Source of the DNA: Hyphomonadaceae bacterium
GTDB lineage: Bacteria > Pseudomonadota > Alphaproteobacteria > Caulobacterales > Hyphomonadaceae
NCBI GenBank assembly: GCA_027485145.1
Contig: JAIXRO010000034.1
Span: 1-64,000 of the forward strand
Length of the DNA: 64,000 nt
Direction: 5' to 3'
Below, in pieces: positions 17,771-25,786 of the stretch (position 1 is the first letter of the stretch; the number at the start of each line of letters is the position of its first letter). A program made the position numbers and the translations under genes. The notes under the pieces were generated by a model. The model saw only the letters and a program-made list of their open reading frames with translations, searched no databases and had not been told where the DNA came from.

Positions 17771-18493
17771 TCAGCCGCCCTGAAAGAGGCGCATGAACTG
17801 ATCGACCGCAAAGCCGATGGCCGCATACCCCAGCGTCAGGAACAGGGCGCAGTAAACCACGCCGAGCAGGCTTCCAACGATCGCCAGAAAGCCGTCGCGT
17901 TCGATCATGGCAAGCGCCACCAAGGCGATGGCGAAGGCCGGTACGCCGTTCGTGCCGGGCCCGGGAATGGCGACGATCGCAGCAAATATCAAAATCAGAA
18001 TGGCCAGCACGGGCTCAGCGCCACGTCCTGCAAGGAAGCGCAGGCGCGGTTTGGTCAACCGCTCGATCCTGAGTAGCCAGGGTATGACCGCGGTGGTCAT
18101 CTTCCGGAAGGTGGTGACACTGATTGTCTGCGCACGGACACGTCTTGGCAGCCAGGGGCGCCGCTGGCCAACCATCATCTGTCCCGCCAAGAGCGCGATC
18201 GGCAAGGCCGCAAAGGAGTTGATGCCGACGAGCGGCAACATGGCCGGGATCGCAAACAGAAGCATGAGCATGCCGAAGGCGCGCTCTTCGAGGGCGTCAA
18301 CTATGGCGCCGAACGAGATTTCGGTTTCATCGGCGAGTTCGGAAATCTGGCGCAGGATGCCGGACGCCGAGCCATGCAACGCGTCGATGCCCCGCGCGGC
18401 AGGATTATCGAGCTCCGGCACGGGCTGCGGGCTGACCTCGAGCGGGTCCGCGTCCCCGCCAGGTGGACTGTCTTCGTTATTCAGACTCGACAT
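17771..18493 (-). CDS. ExoD family protein
   Basis: 240 residues. After a hydrophilic N terminus the ExoD pattern appears: ISFGAIVDALEERAFGML, FAIPAMLPLVG and AIPGPGTNGVPAFAIALVAL, with about five hydrophobic segments. ExoD was described in rhizobia, where mutants are affected in exopolysaccharide production and alkaline tolerance; the biochemical role is not settled. It is the last clear chromosomal gene before the prophage junction. Confidence 0.85.
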   Translation of the reverse strand: MSSLNNEDSPPGGDADPLEVSPQPVPELDNPAARGIDALHGSASGILRQISELADETEISFGAIVDALEERAFGMLMLLFAIPAMLPLVGINSFAALPIALLAGQMMVGQRRPWLPRRVRAQTISVTTFRKMTTAVIPWLLRIERLTKPRLRFLAGRGAEPVLAILILIFAAIVAIPGPGTNGVPAFAIALVALAMIERDGFLAIVGSLLGVVYCALFLTLGYAAIGFAVDQFMRLFQGG

Positions 18494-18702
18494 GCACGAC
18501 TAGCCGGTGAAGGCCCCTGTTGTTCCGTGTCCACGGAGAGAAGCTGAAGTGGGGCGGGCTGCGCGGTGCAATCTGTCACGGACTTCATGTTGGCAAGCGA
18601 ACTACGCCCTTGCGAGCCCGGCGTAAAGCATGCCTGCTCCGCTGCCGCGTCGAAGGGGGTGCGGCAACACCGACGCGTTTATTCGTGGTCATGAGGGTGA
18701 GA
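18494..18702. other. Chromosomal spacer before the prophage junction
   Basis: No convincing gene. The stretch contains the upstream region of the ExoD gene and the host flank of the tRNA-Lys fragment. I see no repeat, terminator hairpin or recognisable promoter here. Confidence 0.5.
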
Positions 18703-18737
18703 TGGTGTGCCCAACAGGATTCGAACCTGTGACCTAC
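18703..18737 (-). other. attL: 3' fragment of tRNA-Lys(TTT)
   Basis: Read on the minus strand this is the last 35 bases of a tRNA-Lys: anticodon loop CTTTTAA, the 3' anticodon stem TCAGT, variable loop, a T arm with ACAGG and CCTGT stems around TTCGAAT, acceptor strand TGGGCAC and an encoded ACCA end. The sequence stops matching tRNA exactly 5' of the anticodon loop, so it is not a working gene. This is the expected left junction of an element integrated by recombination within the 3' half of a tRNA. The intact gene should lie at the right end on the minus strand. Confidence 0.85.
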
Positions 18738-18820
18738 TGATTAAAAGGCCCATGCTTATTGCCGAAGAACAAGGCAGTGACCTAAAAACCGTTTCGGAAC
18801 ATATCGGGAAACAACAAACC

Positions 18821-19006
18821 ATGCCCCGCCTCGACGTGATCTACCTCGCCCTTCAGACGACCCGCGCCAAGGCGATCATCGACCTGCTCGCGGAGGATAC
18901 GCTTCTCGTGGCGGCGCGGAACGGCGCTTACCGGGAACTGGCTGAGATCGTGGACCGGGCGCTGGCCGAGGAAGTGGCCCGCCGGGCGCGCGAGGACGGG
19001 GTGTGA
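18821..19006 (+). CDS. Small hypothetical protein at the prophage left end
   Basis: 61 residues, MPRLDVIYLALQ then a helical, charge-rich C terminus rich in Ala, Glu and Arg. No family recognised. It is the only plus-strand frame with coding-like composition between attL and the late-gene terminator. An in-frame ATG at 18752 would lengthen it by 23 residues; no clear ribosome-binding site decides between them. It could be a lysogeny-expressed cargo gene. Confidence 0.4.
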   Translation: MPRLDVIYLALQTTRAKAIIDLLAEDTLLVAARNGAYRELAEIVDRALAEEVARRAREDGV

Positions 19007-19409
19007 GCGGCGCTTTGCCGGTCTAAGCTACCCCGGCCGCAGCCGGGGCCGAGATTCGAACTCAGTTCTCCGCTCGTCCTCCCCCTACTCCATTCTCCCG
19101 CGCCGAACAAACAGAAAAGCCCCCGCGCCGATCTAGAACGACACAGGGGCTCCTACTGTTTTCGTCGCCGATGATCGCTAGCAGATCGCCAGCAACTATT
19201 GCAGTGTTCACCCGCCTTACCGCTCAGACCATCCTGCGAACAGGAGCGGGGACTCGAACCCCGCATCAGGGCCTCATAGAGATAGCTCTGGTGAGCCCAA
19301 AATCCAAGACGGACAAACACAGACGCCCTCGCCGCCTTCGTGGACATGGGCGGCCGCTGCGGCGTTCGTTGTGGGGCCGGTCGCGGCCTACCTGCTGTTC
19401 GGATAGGGC
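19007..19409. other. Gene-poor left end of the prophage
   Basis: About 400 bases without a convincing gene. It holds the minus-strand terminator at 19115-19151 and two T-arm look-alikes (GAGTTCGAATC near 19050-19060 and GGGGTTCGAGTCC at about 19250-19262, both on the minus strand) that lack a matching acceptor stem, so they are not tRNA genes. A short hydrophobic plus-strand reading frame ends at about 19406 without a good start. Confidence 0.5.
19115..19151 (-). terminator. Rho-independent terminator of the late operon
   Basis: On the minus strand AGCCCC (19151-19146) can pair with GGGGCT (19123-19118), followed directly by a TTTT run (19118-19115). It lies 260 bases beyond the last minus-strand phage gene, where the long late transcript should end. 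Confidence 0.6.
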
Positions 19410-19850
19410 TCAGGCCTTGGGCTTAGGGTTCCGCGGCTTTCCCGGCGGCCGGGTCGTCGTTTCAGCCACGCGGGCCTCGATAGCGCTCAGGCGCTCCTCT
19501 AGCCGGGCCTTCGCCACTTCGAGTTCCGCGATGCGCGACATCATCATGTTCTCGCGATCCCGCATGCGGCGGATCAGGTCTTCGGCCCGGCGAAAGCGCT
19601 CATCAGCTGGGCGGGACACGACCCAGTAGAACGCGCCGCAGCCGGCAAAGAAGTTGCTCAGCATGGCCAGCACGACCATCGCCGGGCTTTCGAGGATCGG
19701 CTCGATTTCGGCCCAGCGGTTGATCACCACGAGGCAAACGCCGCCGACGGCCCCGAGGATGCCCGCGAGGGACAGATAGGGCGGCTTGGGGCTGGCTGGC
19801 ATCACGACAGGCTCTCCTGCGGCGTCGGGGTATGTGTTGGCGTCCGTCAT
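19410..19850 (-). CDS. Phage membrane protein with coiled-coil tail (holin candidate)
   Basis: 146 residues: two hydrophobic segments at about residues 26-43 and 57-76, then a long charged helix (ENMMMSRIAELEVAKARLEE) and a basic Pro/Lys tail. It is the last gene of the late operon, in the lysis region beyond the endolysin, so a holin or similar lysis-timing role is possible. The ATG at 19850 overlaps the stop of the preceding DUF1508 gene (ATGA). Confidence 0.7.
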   Translation of the reverse strand: MTDANTYPDAAGEPVVMPASPKPPYLSLAGILGAVGGVCLVVINRWAEIEPILESPAMVVLAMLSNFFAGCGAFYWVVSRPADERFRRAEDLIRRMRDRENMMMSRIAELEVAKARLEERLSAIEARVAETTTRPPGKPRNPKPKA

Positions 19851-20020
19851 CCGGCCACCGTCTTCACCGGCGCCGAGGCCGATGCCTTGCACGCCTCGAT
19901 CGCGCGGTCGCAGTCTGCCTTGTCCCGGTAGGATTCGCCGGACGCGAGGATCTTCCCGTTGCGGGCGCGCAGGCGCCAGCGCCACTTGCCGGACTCGTCC
20001 TTGTACTGCTCGTATTTCAT
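19847..20020 (-). CDS. DUF1508-like small protein (YegP type)
   Basis: 57 residues, MKYEQYKDESGKWRWRLRA then NGKILASGESYRDKADC, which is the single-repeat DUF1508/YegP pattern (usually F-x-K-D-x-x-G-x-W-R-W-x-L-x-x-x-N-G). Function is unknown; such proteins are common in phages and proteobacteria. It ends in a 4-base overlap with the membrane-protein gene downstream. Confidence 0.8.
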   Translation of the reverse strand: MKYEQYKDESGKWRWRLRARNGKILASGESYRDKADCDRAIEACKASASAPVKTVAG

Positions 20021-20091
20021 GGGTCAGCCCCTGTCTTCAGAGTGCGGAGGAGGAACCGGGCGAGCGCTGGCCCGCCCGGATCGGGATGAGG

Positions 20092-20382
20092 TCAGCCTGC
20101 GGCGTTCCAGCGGTCTGCGGCGGCGCGGACGTTGCCGGCCAGCGCGTCCCATTCGGCACGGTCCGGCACGCCGTCCGCGTCGAGCGCTTCGGCCAGGGCG
20201 CGCACATCGGCCGCCACGGCGGCATCGATCCGGCCCGAGGTCTGGACACCGGCGACGATCACGGCGCCGAGGCCCGCGACCTTCTTGGCCGTGGCATTGT
20301 CGGAGCGTTCAATCGCGGCGGCGCCGATCTTGAACAGGAGGCCGGCGAGTTCGAGACCGGCGGTGAGGGTTGCAGCGTTCAT
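20092..20382 (-). CDS. Phage protein of unknown function
   Basis: 96 residues, with an Ala-rich mildly hydrophobic first half (LELAGLLFKIGAAAIER) and a helical acidic C terminus. No family recognised. It lies between the lipoprotein gene and the DUF1508 gene in the lysis end of the late operon, so a lysis accessory is possible. Confidence 0.65.
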   Translation of the reverse strand: MNAATLTAGLELAGLLFKIGAAAIERSDNATAKKVAGLGAVIVAGVQTSGRIDAAVAADVRALAEALDADGVPDRAEWDALAGNVRAAADRWNAAG

Positions 20383-20409
20383 GGCAGTGATCCTTTCGGG
20401 AATGAATGA

Positions 20410-20946
20410 TCAGGACGCGGAAGGCTTCAGGCCGATCACGGCCTCGACCTTCGGCTTCAGCGTGGCCCAGTCCGTCTTCGCCTGCTCGGTCACACGCTTC
20501 AGCTCGCCCGTCGCGGTGAGGTAGCCGACCGCCGCGAGGCAATCGTTCAGCTTCGTCCGGTCACTGACGGTCTCGATGCACGCCTTGGCCAGCGGCTCAA
20601 GCGTCTCGACCTCGGTGCGCCAGCCTGCGACCGCGCCCCAGAGTTCGGAGGCGACGGCGACCCGTTCGGCGGTGGCCTTGATGGCCACGTCAGCAGCGGC
20701 CTCGACCTTCGGATCGAGCGTGCCCGCCTCGCGTTCGGCGGCGAGCGCATCGACGACAGCGGCATAGGTGCCGATGAAGCAGAAGGCCACCTCTTCCGGG
20801 TGACGGTCAGCGAGGCAGACGTCCTGCACCGCATCGACGGTCTGGGCGCCGGGGATCACCTTCGGCAGGATCGAGCAGCCCGTGGCATTGCCGAGGGCGA
20901 ACATGGCGGCGAGCAGGGCGCCGGCGCGCTTTCTGTAGTCAAACAT
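20410..20946 (-). CDS. Phage lipoprotein, possible spanin-like lysis protein
   Basis: 178 residues. A leader with a basic start and hydrophobic core ends in ATGC, a lipobox (Cys24), so the mature protein should be a lipoprotein. Four more cysteines (in DVCLAD, FCFIG, KACIE and NDCLAA) suggest two disulfides, in keeping with a periplasmic location. It sits directly after the endolysin gene. An outer-membrane spanin function is conceivable from position, but the size is larger than typical. Confidence 0.65.
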   Translation of the reverse strand: MFDYRKRAGALLAAMFALGNATGCSILPKVIPGAQTVDAVQDVCLADRHPEEVAFCFIGTYAAVVDALAAEREAGTLDPKVEAAADVAIKATAERVAVASELWGAVAGWRTEVETLEPLAKACIETVSDRTKLNDCLAAVGYLTATGELKRVTEQAKTDWATLKPKVEAVIGLKPSAS

Positions 20947-20969
20947 GGGGTCTCCTTTCAGGGAGGCTT

Positions 20970-21518
20970 TCAGGCTTCGTTGGTGGACACTTCGCCGCTC
21001 GCCTTCAGGACGATGCGGCGGCAGTTCGGAGGCTGGGCGCGGGCGTAGGAATTGCGGACGCCCAGAAGGCGGTCCTTGGCGATCCGGGTGATCGTCACGG
21101 CGTCGGACTGGTTGCCGCCGAGGACGTGGTAGGCGCTGTCATCCTCGCCGACATACAGCCCGACATGGCCGGATGTGGCGCCGCGCGCGAACACGAGCAC
21201 GTCGCCGAGCTTCGCTTCACTGACCTGCACCTTGTCGCCCCAGCGCAGCCAGGACCGCGCCCAGAGCGAGTTTGTGTTGACCGGCTTGCCCGCCTTCTTC
21301 GCAACGTAAGCCATCCAGAGTCCGCACCACGCCACAGCGTCAGAGGTGAACGCGGCGGAGATTTCCGGCACGTCAACAAAACGAGCCCAGCCCATGATGA
21401 CCGGATTATTGGCCGTGCCCGGACGTTCCATGACGCCGAAGGTCGTCAGCCCCTCGACCAGCATCCGGGGGGCAGGCTCATCGGCGAGCCAGGCATAGGC
21501 TGGGGTGAGCGCGGTCAT
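20970..21518 (-). CDS. Phage endolysin, NlpC/P60-CHAP type (TIGR02594-like)
   Basis: 182 residues. The TIGR02594 pattern is clear: GTANNPVIMGWA, then the nucleophile in AWCGLWMAYVAKKAG (Cys65), and the histidine in SGHVGLYVGED (His118). These enzymes cut peptide bonds in peptidoglycan. There is no signal peptide, so a holin is needed for release. The start overlaps the stop of the tailspike gene by 4 bases (ATGA). Confidence 0.85.
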   Translation of the reverse strand: MTALTPAYAWLADEPAPRMLVEGLTTFGVMERPGTANNPVIMGWARFVDVPEISAAFTSDAVAWCGLWMAYVAKKAGKPVNTNSLWARSWLRWGDKVQVSEAKLGDVLVFARGATSGHVGLYVGEDDSAYHVLGGNQSDAVTITRIAKDRLLGVRNSYARAQPPNCRRIVLKASGEVSTNEA

Positions 21519-24148
21519 GCGGCGTTGCGCGTCTTGAAGGCAATCCAGCTATAGCTTTGAGGAGTACCGTGTGTGTGCGTGTACACATAGTTCCCGCCGG
21601 TGAACGAGAAGGCGCCTTTGGCAGTGCCCCTCTCCGATACGATGTTAATCCCGCCGCCTGATGCCAGCACGAGCATCAGATGCCCGTCTGACCGGTTATG
21701 CAGCAAGATCGCGCCGCCAAAGCTGCCAAACGTGATGGTTTGTCCCGACGAAAGGTTTGCATCGCCCTGCTGGAGCGCGCGCTCCGATCCGTCGCCGAGA
21801 CTCATGCCTGCAAACCGCGGCGTGGAGCTGGTCAAAAGCTCTTGGTTCGCGCCTCTGATGATCGTACCCGGGCCGCTCGAAAGCGGGCCAGACCCGTGAG
21901 GGGAGGCGACGTTGTCGCCGTTCAAAATGAGGGTGTTTCCGGACGTTGCCGTTACGGCCGACCAGCCCTCGTTGACCCGGTCGTATCCGTTTGCGAACAG
22001 GTTGTCGGTGATGACGCGATTTCCTGTGCCGCCCACAAGCAGCGCATAGGCGCCTGCGTTTTCGAGTCGCGGCTGGCTCATCCACAATTTGTTGTTGGAG
22101 CCGCCGACGCGCACATTCGGCTGCTTCAGCGAGTTGACCTCAAGCCCCTGCTGCGTCGTATAGGCGACCCAGCGGCTCTCATGGCCATTGCATGCGTCAT
22201 CGACTTCGATTCCGGTCAGGCCCGTATCGTTCTCACACGCGATAAAGTTACCATTGTAGGTCGGGCCGCCTACCAATCCGGTCGCCTCAGCCGACTGGAA
22301 GAAATTGAACCCGATCTTGGCCCAGATGGAAAAGCAGGAGAAAAACTTCGGGTTGTCGCAACGTCCAAGACGGTATGCGATCAGGTTCGCCTGCATGTAG
22401 TTTCGCAGCGCGTCGCCAGCCGAGCCGGCGTGATCACCCAACACGAACGGCCATGCCTGGACGTTGTTGCAGCGAAGGGTGTCGTACCAGTGCTCTGATT
22501 CGATCCCGCGCCTGAACGCGCTGATAAAGCAGTTCTGGACAAGCCCGCGCCCGTTGTGCTGGCCAGCGCTTCCCTGGATACGAATAGCTTTCGTGGTGTT
22601 CGCGTGCAGCAGCTGGTCAATGACGAACCCGCCTGCACCGTCAACCAGAATGTCCCAATCGAGCGACTCATTCGGCGTGTAGGAGCCGCCCGTCCAGCTC
22701 GGCTGCTGCCGCTTGATCGCAAAGCCTTTCAGGACGCGAGTCCCAACGGCGCCCTCAAGGTGAAAGCCAAGCCCGGCGTGACCGATCAAAAACGTCGTCG
22801 TTCGTGTTGGGTCTAGCTGAGCGCTGTTGATCGTCTGCTCGGGCATTCCGAGCCCTTCAATGCAGGTCCCCTTCGGAATCACGATGCTCCTGCCCGTCGC
22901 GTATAAACCCGCCGGGGCATCGATGGGAACGCCGGCAGAAGCGGCCTGCGCAATCAATGCGTCCAGCGCCGAGGCGTTGTCGTTGGCGCCGGTCTTGTCC
23001 ATGCCGTTCATGTCGGTGAAGTGCGCGCGGCGGCTCGAGAGGCGGGCCTTGATGTAGGCCGCCACGCTTTGCTGGGAGGGCGGCTTCGAGGCGGAATCGT
23101 CCGTGAACGCATCTTGATCAAGAACATCGGTCGCGGCGAGCTTGCCCGCAAGCTGCGTGGCCAACGCGGCCTGCGCCCGCGCGTCCGTGAAATACTTGTT
23201 GGCCGCACCTTCCGGCACGGCGTCGGTCGAACCTGGAGAGGCGACGATTTCGACATAGGCCGAGCCGGACCAACGGTAGACCTTGCCGTTGTCGACGGTG
23301 ACGTAGATCTTGCCGGTCTCGCCCGTGCCCGGCAGCGCCGCAAGATTGGCGGCCTCGATCACGTCGTCCACATAGGACGGAAGCTGGCCGGCTGGCACCT
23401 TGCCGCCGCTATCGAGGCTCGCCACACCGTTCGCCGCGCCCTTCTGCGACAGCGGCACAGACGCCGCCGCTGCCGCATCCGCCGCCGCCTTCGCAAACGC
23501 GGTCGTCGCGATCTGCGTGGTGTTCGTGCCGGGCGCCGCAGTTGGCGCAGTCGGCGTGCCGGTGAAGGCGGGGCTCGCCAGTGCGGCTTTCGTGCTGGTC
23601 AGCGACGAGATCAGGGCCTCAAGCTTTCCGAGCGTATCGCCCGCCGTCGTCGCTGTGCCGGAGATTTCCTCCTTGAGCGTATCAATCGCGTCCTGAAACA
23701 CCTCGACCTGTTCGGACTCGAGCGCCTGAAGCCGGGCGATGATCGGCATGAGGATTGCTTCGACCGCGTAGAGGTCTTCGACGAAGCCGACGCCGTTGAA
23801 CACGCGCGGGACGCGCACACCCGCATCACCAGGCGAGAGCCAGATATCGCCGAACTTGGCCGTCTGGGTCGCGGGCTGGTCCGCGCCGCGGAACACCCGG
23901 AACCCGTTGATCTCGTCGTTGACACCGCCGATCAGCGTCTCGATTTCGGCCGGCTTGATCGATCGGATGAAGCGCGAGGCTCGGTTCAGTTCATAGATGA
24001 TCTGCGACAGCCGCTCCTCGACCGTGGCCTGTACGCCAGGCGTGTAAAGGTCCGGGTAGCGATCCGCCGACGTCGTGTCGGGGATCGATTGCAGAATCGC
24101 GAGCGCGTCGGTCGCAAGATCAATGGGCGTGTGCGTCGGTGCCGGCAT
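21515..24148 (-). CDS. Tail fibre / tailspike protein with beta-helix domain
   Basis: 877 residues. The N-terminal third has short helical and low-complexity segments rich in Ala and Thr (TPTAPTAAPGTNTTQIATTA) typical of tail-fibre shafts. From about residue 390 (DAPAGLYATGRSIVIPKG) the repeat pattern of a right-handed parallel beta-helix begins, as in tailspikes that bind or cut surface polysaccharide. It most likely sets host range. Catalytic residues cannot be picked out by eye. Confidence 0.82.
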   Translation of the reverse strand: MPAPTHTPIDLATDALAILQSIPDTTSADRYPDLYTPGVQATVEERLSQIIYELNRASRFIRSIKPAEIETLIGGVNDEINGFRVFRGADQPATQTAKFGDIWLSPGDAGVRVPRVFNGVGFVEDLYAVEAILMPIIARLQALESEQVEVFQDAIDTLKEEISGTATTAGDTLGKLEALISSLTSTKAALASPAFTGTPTAPTAAPGTNTTQIATTAFAKAAADAAAAASVPLSQKGAANGVASLDSGGKVPAGQLPSYVDDVIEAANLAALPGTGETGKIYVTVDNGKVYRWSGSAYVEIVASPGSTDAVPEGAANKYFTDARAQAALATQLAGKLAATDVLDQDAFTDDSASKPPSQQSVAAYIKARLSSRRAHFTDMNGMDKTGANDNASALDALIAQAASAGVPIDAPAGLYATGRSIVIPKGTCIEGLGMPEQTINSAQLDPTRTTTFLIGHAGLGFHLEGAVGTRVLKGFAIKRQQPSWTGGSYTPNESLDWDILVDGAGGFVIDQLLHANTTKAIRIQGSAGQHNGRGLVQNCFISAFRRGIESEHWYDTLRCNNVQAWPFVLGDHAGSAGDALRNYMQANLIAYRLGRCDNPKFFSCFSIWAKIGFNFFQSAEATGLVGGPTYNGNFIACENDTGLTGIEVDDACNGHESRWVAYTTQQGLEVNSLKQPNVRVGGSNNKLWMSQPRLENAGAYALLVGGTGNRVITDNLFANGYDRVNEGWSAVTATSGNTLILNGDNVASPHGSGPLSSGPGTIIRGANQELLTSSTPRFAGMSLGDGSERALQQGDANLSSGQTITFGSFGGAILLHNRSDGHLMLVLASGGGINIVSERGTAKGAFSFTGGNYVYTHTHGTPQSYSWIAFKTRNAA

Positions 24149-24157
24149 GTGGCGCTC

Positions 24158-25744
24158 CTAAAAAGGCAGACGGTTGAGCGGGAAGTCGTCAAGCGGCGTC
24201 CCGCCGCCTCCGCCCCCTCCGCCGCCCGGGTCGGCGGCAAGAATGGTGAGGTCGAAGGACCGCGACGCGATCTGGTTCGCGCGGTTTGTGATCGTGACGG
24301 AGACGACGCGGATGGTGGTGGCCGCAACGGGGATCGTCAGTACAAGGTTATTCGTGCCGCCCTTGGTCGTGCCGGCGGGCGCGTTGCTGAACTGCAGCGA
24401 TGTGCCGAGTTCCGAGAGCGGCGTGTTTGCGTCCGAGGCATAGATGTTGAGGTCCACAACGATCGGCGCGCCGCCGACCTGACCGGCGCGCGATGGGATC
24501 GAAGCGATCATTGGGGGCTCGGCGGCCCGCACGGTGTAAGGGTGCGTGATCGTGGCCGCGTTGCCTTCCGGGTCGGTCACTGTCAGCGTCAGCGTGTAGG
24601 AGCCCGGCGTGATTGCGCCGACCTGAACAAACTTGGTCTCGTCATTGATGCCGACCCCGGCCCCGGTCGAGCTACCGGTAAGCGCGAGGTCTTCGATGTC
24701 CGTGTCCGGATCGTTGACGAAGCCCTCGATGCTGAAACTGTAGGAATTCCCGACCGCGATATTGATCGGTGGCAGCGCAAGCCAAACGGGTGGCTGGCCG
24801 GATGGCTCGCCGGCAGCGTACGACTCAATGATGATCGACGCATTGGCGATGTTGCCGGTTTCATCCGTGACCCGGATCGGGTGGCTTGCGCGCGTGACCA
24901 CGCCGGAGCCGCTTGTCTTGACCAGGTTGCGGCCGACAATTGAGAATCCGGACGGCAGGCCAGACGGCGCGGTGAAGGTCAGGTTGCCGATGGGCGAGTC
25001 GGCGTCGTCGACAAACTCGCCAAGGTCGCGCACCGTCCCGGTGAAGGACTCGTCCACGATAACCGGCGTGATCTGGCGCCAGAACGGCGGCGCGGGCGGG
25101 ACGGCCACATTGAGGCGGGCCAGCTGCCGGTTGATCGTGACGATGTCGGCTTCGATCTCATCGACGCGGGCGTTGACGGCGGTGATGTCGGCGTCCGAGG
25201 CCGTGCCGGGGAATGCGTCGAGGATGTTCGAATGCACGACCCAGGAACCGGCGCCGCTCGCCCCGGTCTTCCGGTAGATGACGAGCGTTTCCATATCGAT
25301 GGCGAAGGCACCGGCCGGAAAGTTGAGGTTGGCGAGAAGCGTTGCCTCGTCATCGAAGCGCTCGTTGAACGGCGCGTCCTCGCTGATGCCGCCGATGACC
25401 GCGGCGACCGCCGCCGCGATCTGCGTGTCGATCTCGTCTTCGAATGCAACCAGCTCTGCGGCGCGGGCCACATCGGCCGCGTTTGTCACGTTCCACGCCG
25501 TGCCGTCCGAATTGAGGTAGAACAGCTTTCCGCGAATCGCAGCGTTGGCCGGGATCTCCGGATACTGCGACCCGGATGTGCCTGTGAGCGTTCGGGCGAG
25601 AATGTTCGGCAAATCTGTTCCGAACACGGAGCGGATCGCCGCGATATCGGGCTCGTTCAAACCAGATTGCGGGTCGCCGTCCCGGAAATAGGTCCGGAAC
25701 AGGTTGCGGAGTTTCGACTGAAGGTCAGCGATGGCCGGGAGCAT
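24158..25744 (-). CDS. Phage tail protein with Ig/cadherin-like repeats
   Basis: 528 residues. An N-terminal domain of about 200 residues is followed by three Ig-like or cadherin-like repeats, seen as recurring GEFVDDADSPIGNLTFTA, EGFVNDPDTDIEDLALTG and NIYASDANTPLSELGT, and a polyglycine linker near the C terminus. Such repeats decorate phage tail tips and help hold surface sugars. It is placed between the central tail-tip protein and the tailspike. Confidence 0.78.
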   Translation of the reverse strand: MLPAIADLQSKLRNLFRTYFRDGDPQSGLNEPDIAAIRSVFGTDLPNILARTLTGTSGSQYPEIPANAAIRGKLFYLNSDGTAWNVTNAADVARAAELVAFEDEIDTQIAAAVAAVIGGISEDAPFNERFDDEATLLANLNFPAGAFAIDMETLVIYRKTGASGAGSWVVHSNILDAFPGTASDADITAVNARVDEIEADIVTINRQLARLNVAVPPAPPFWRQITPVIVDESFTGTVRDLGEFVDDADSPIGNLTFTAPSGLPSGFSIVGRNLVKTSGSGVVTRASHPIRVTDETGNIANASIIIESYAAGEPSGQPPVWLALPPINIAVGNSYSFSIEGFVNDPDTDIEDLALTGSSTGAGVGINDETKFVQVGAITPGSYTLTLTVTDPEGNAATITHPYTVRAAEPPMIASIPSRAGQVGGAPIVVDLNIYASDANTPLSELGTSLQFSNAPAGTTKGGTNNLVLTIPVAATTIRVVSVTITNRANQIASRSFDLTILAADPGGGGGGGGGTPLDDFPLNRLPF

Positions 25745-25786
25745 GGCGCGATAATCGCCGCCCGCCGGGGCGTGGGGATTTCCGGC

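Noticed and set aside
19046-19266. Two further tRNA genes on the minus strand
   Set aside because: Only T-arm look-alikes are present; no matching 5' acceptor strand, D arm or clean anticodon arm can be drawn for either.
24206-24232. Second homopolymer tract (polyglycine in the tail protein)
   Set aside because: The glycines are coded by mixed codons, so there is no long single-base run that could slip.
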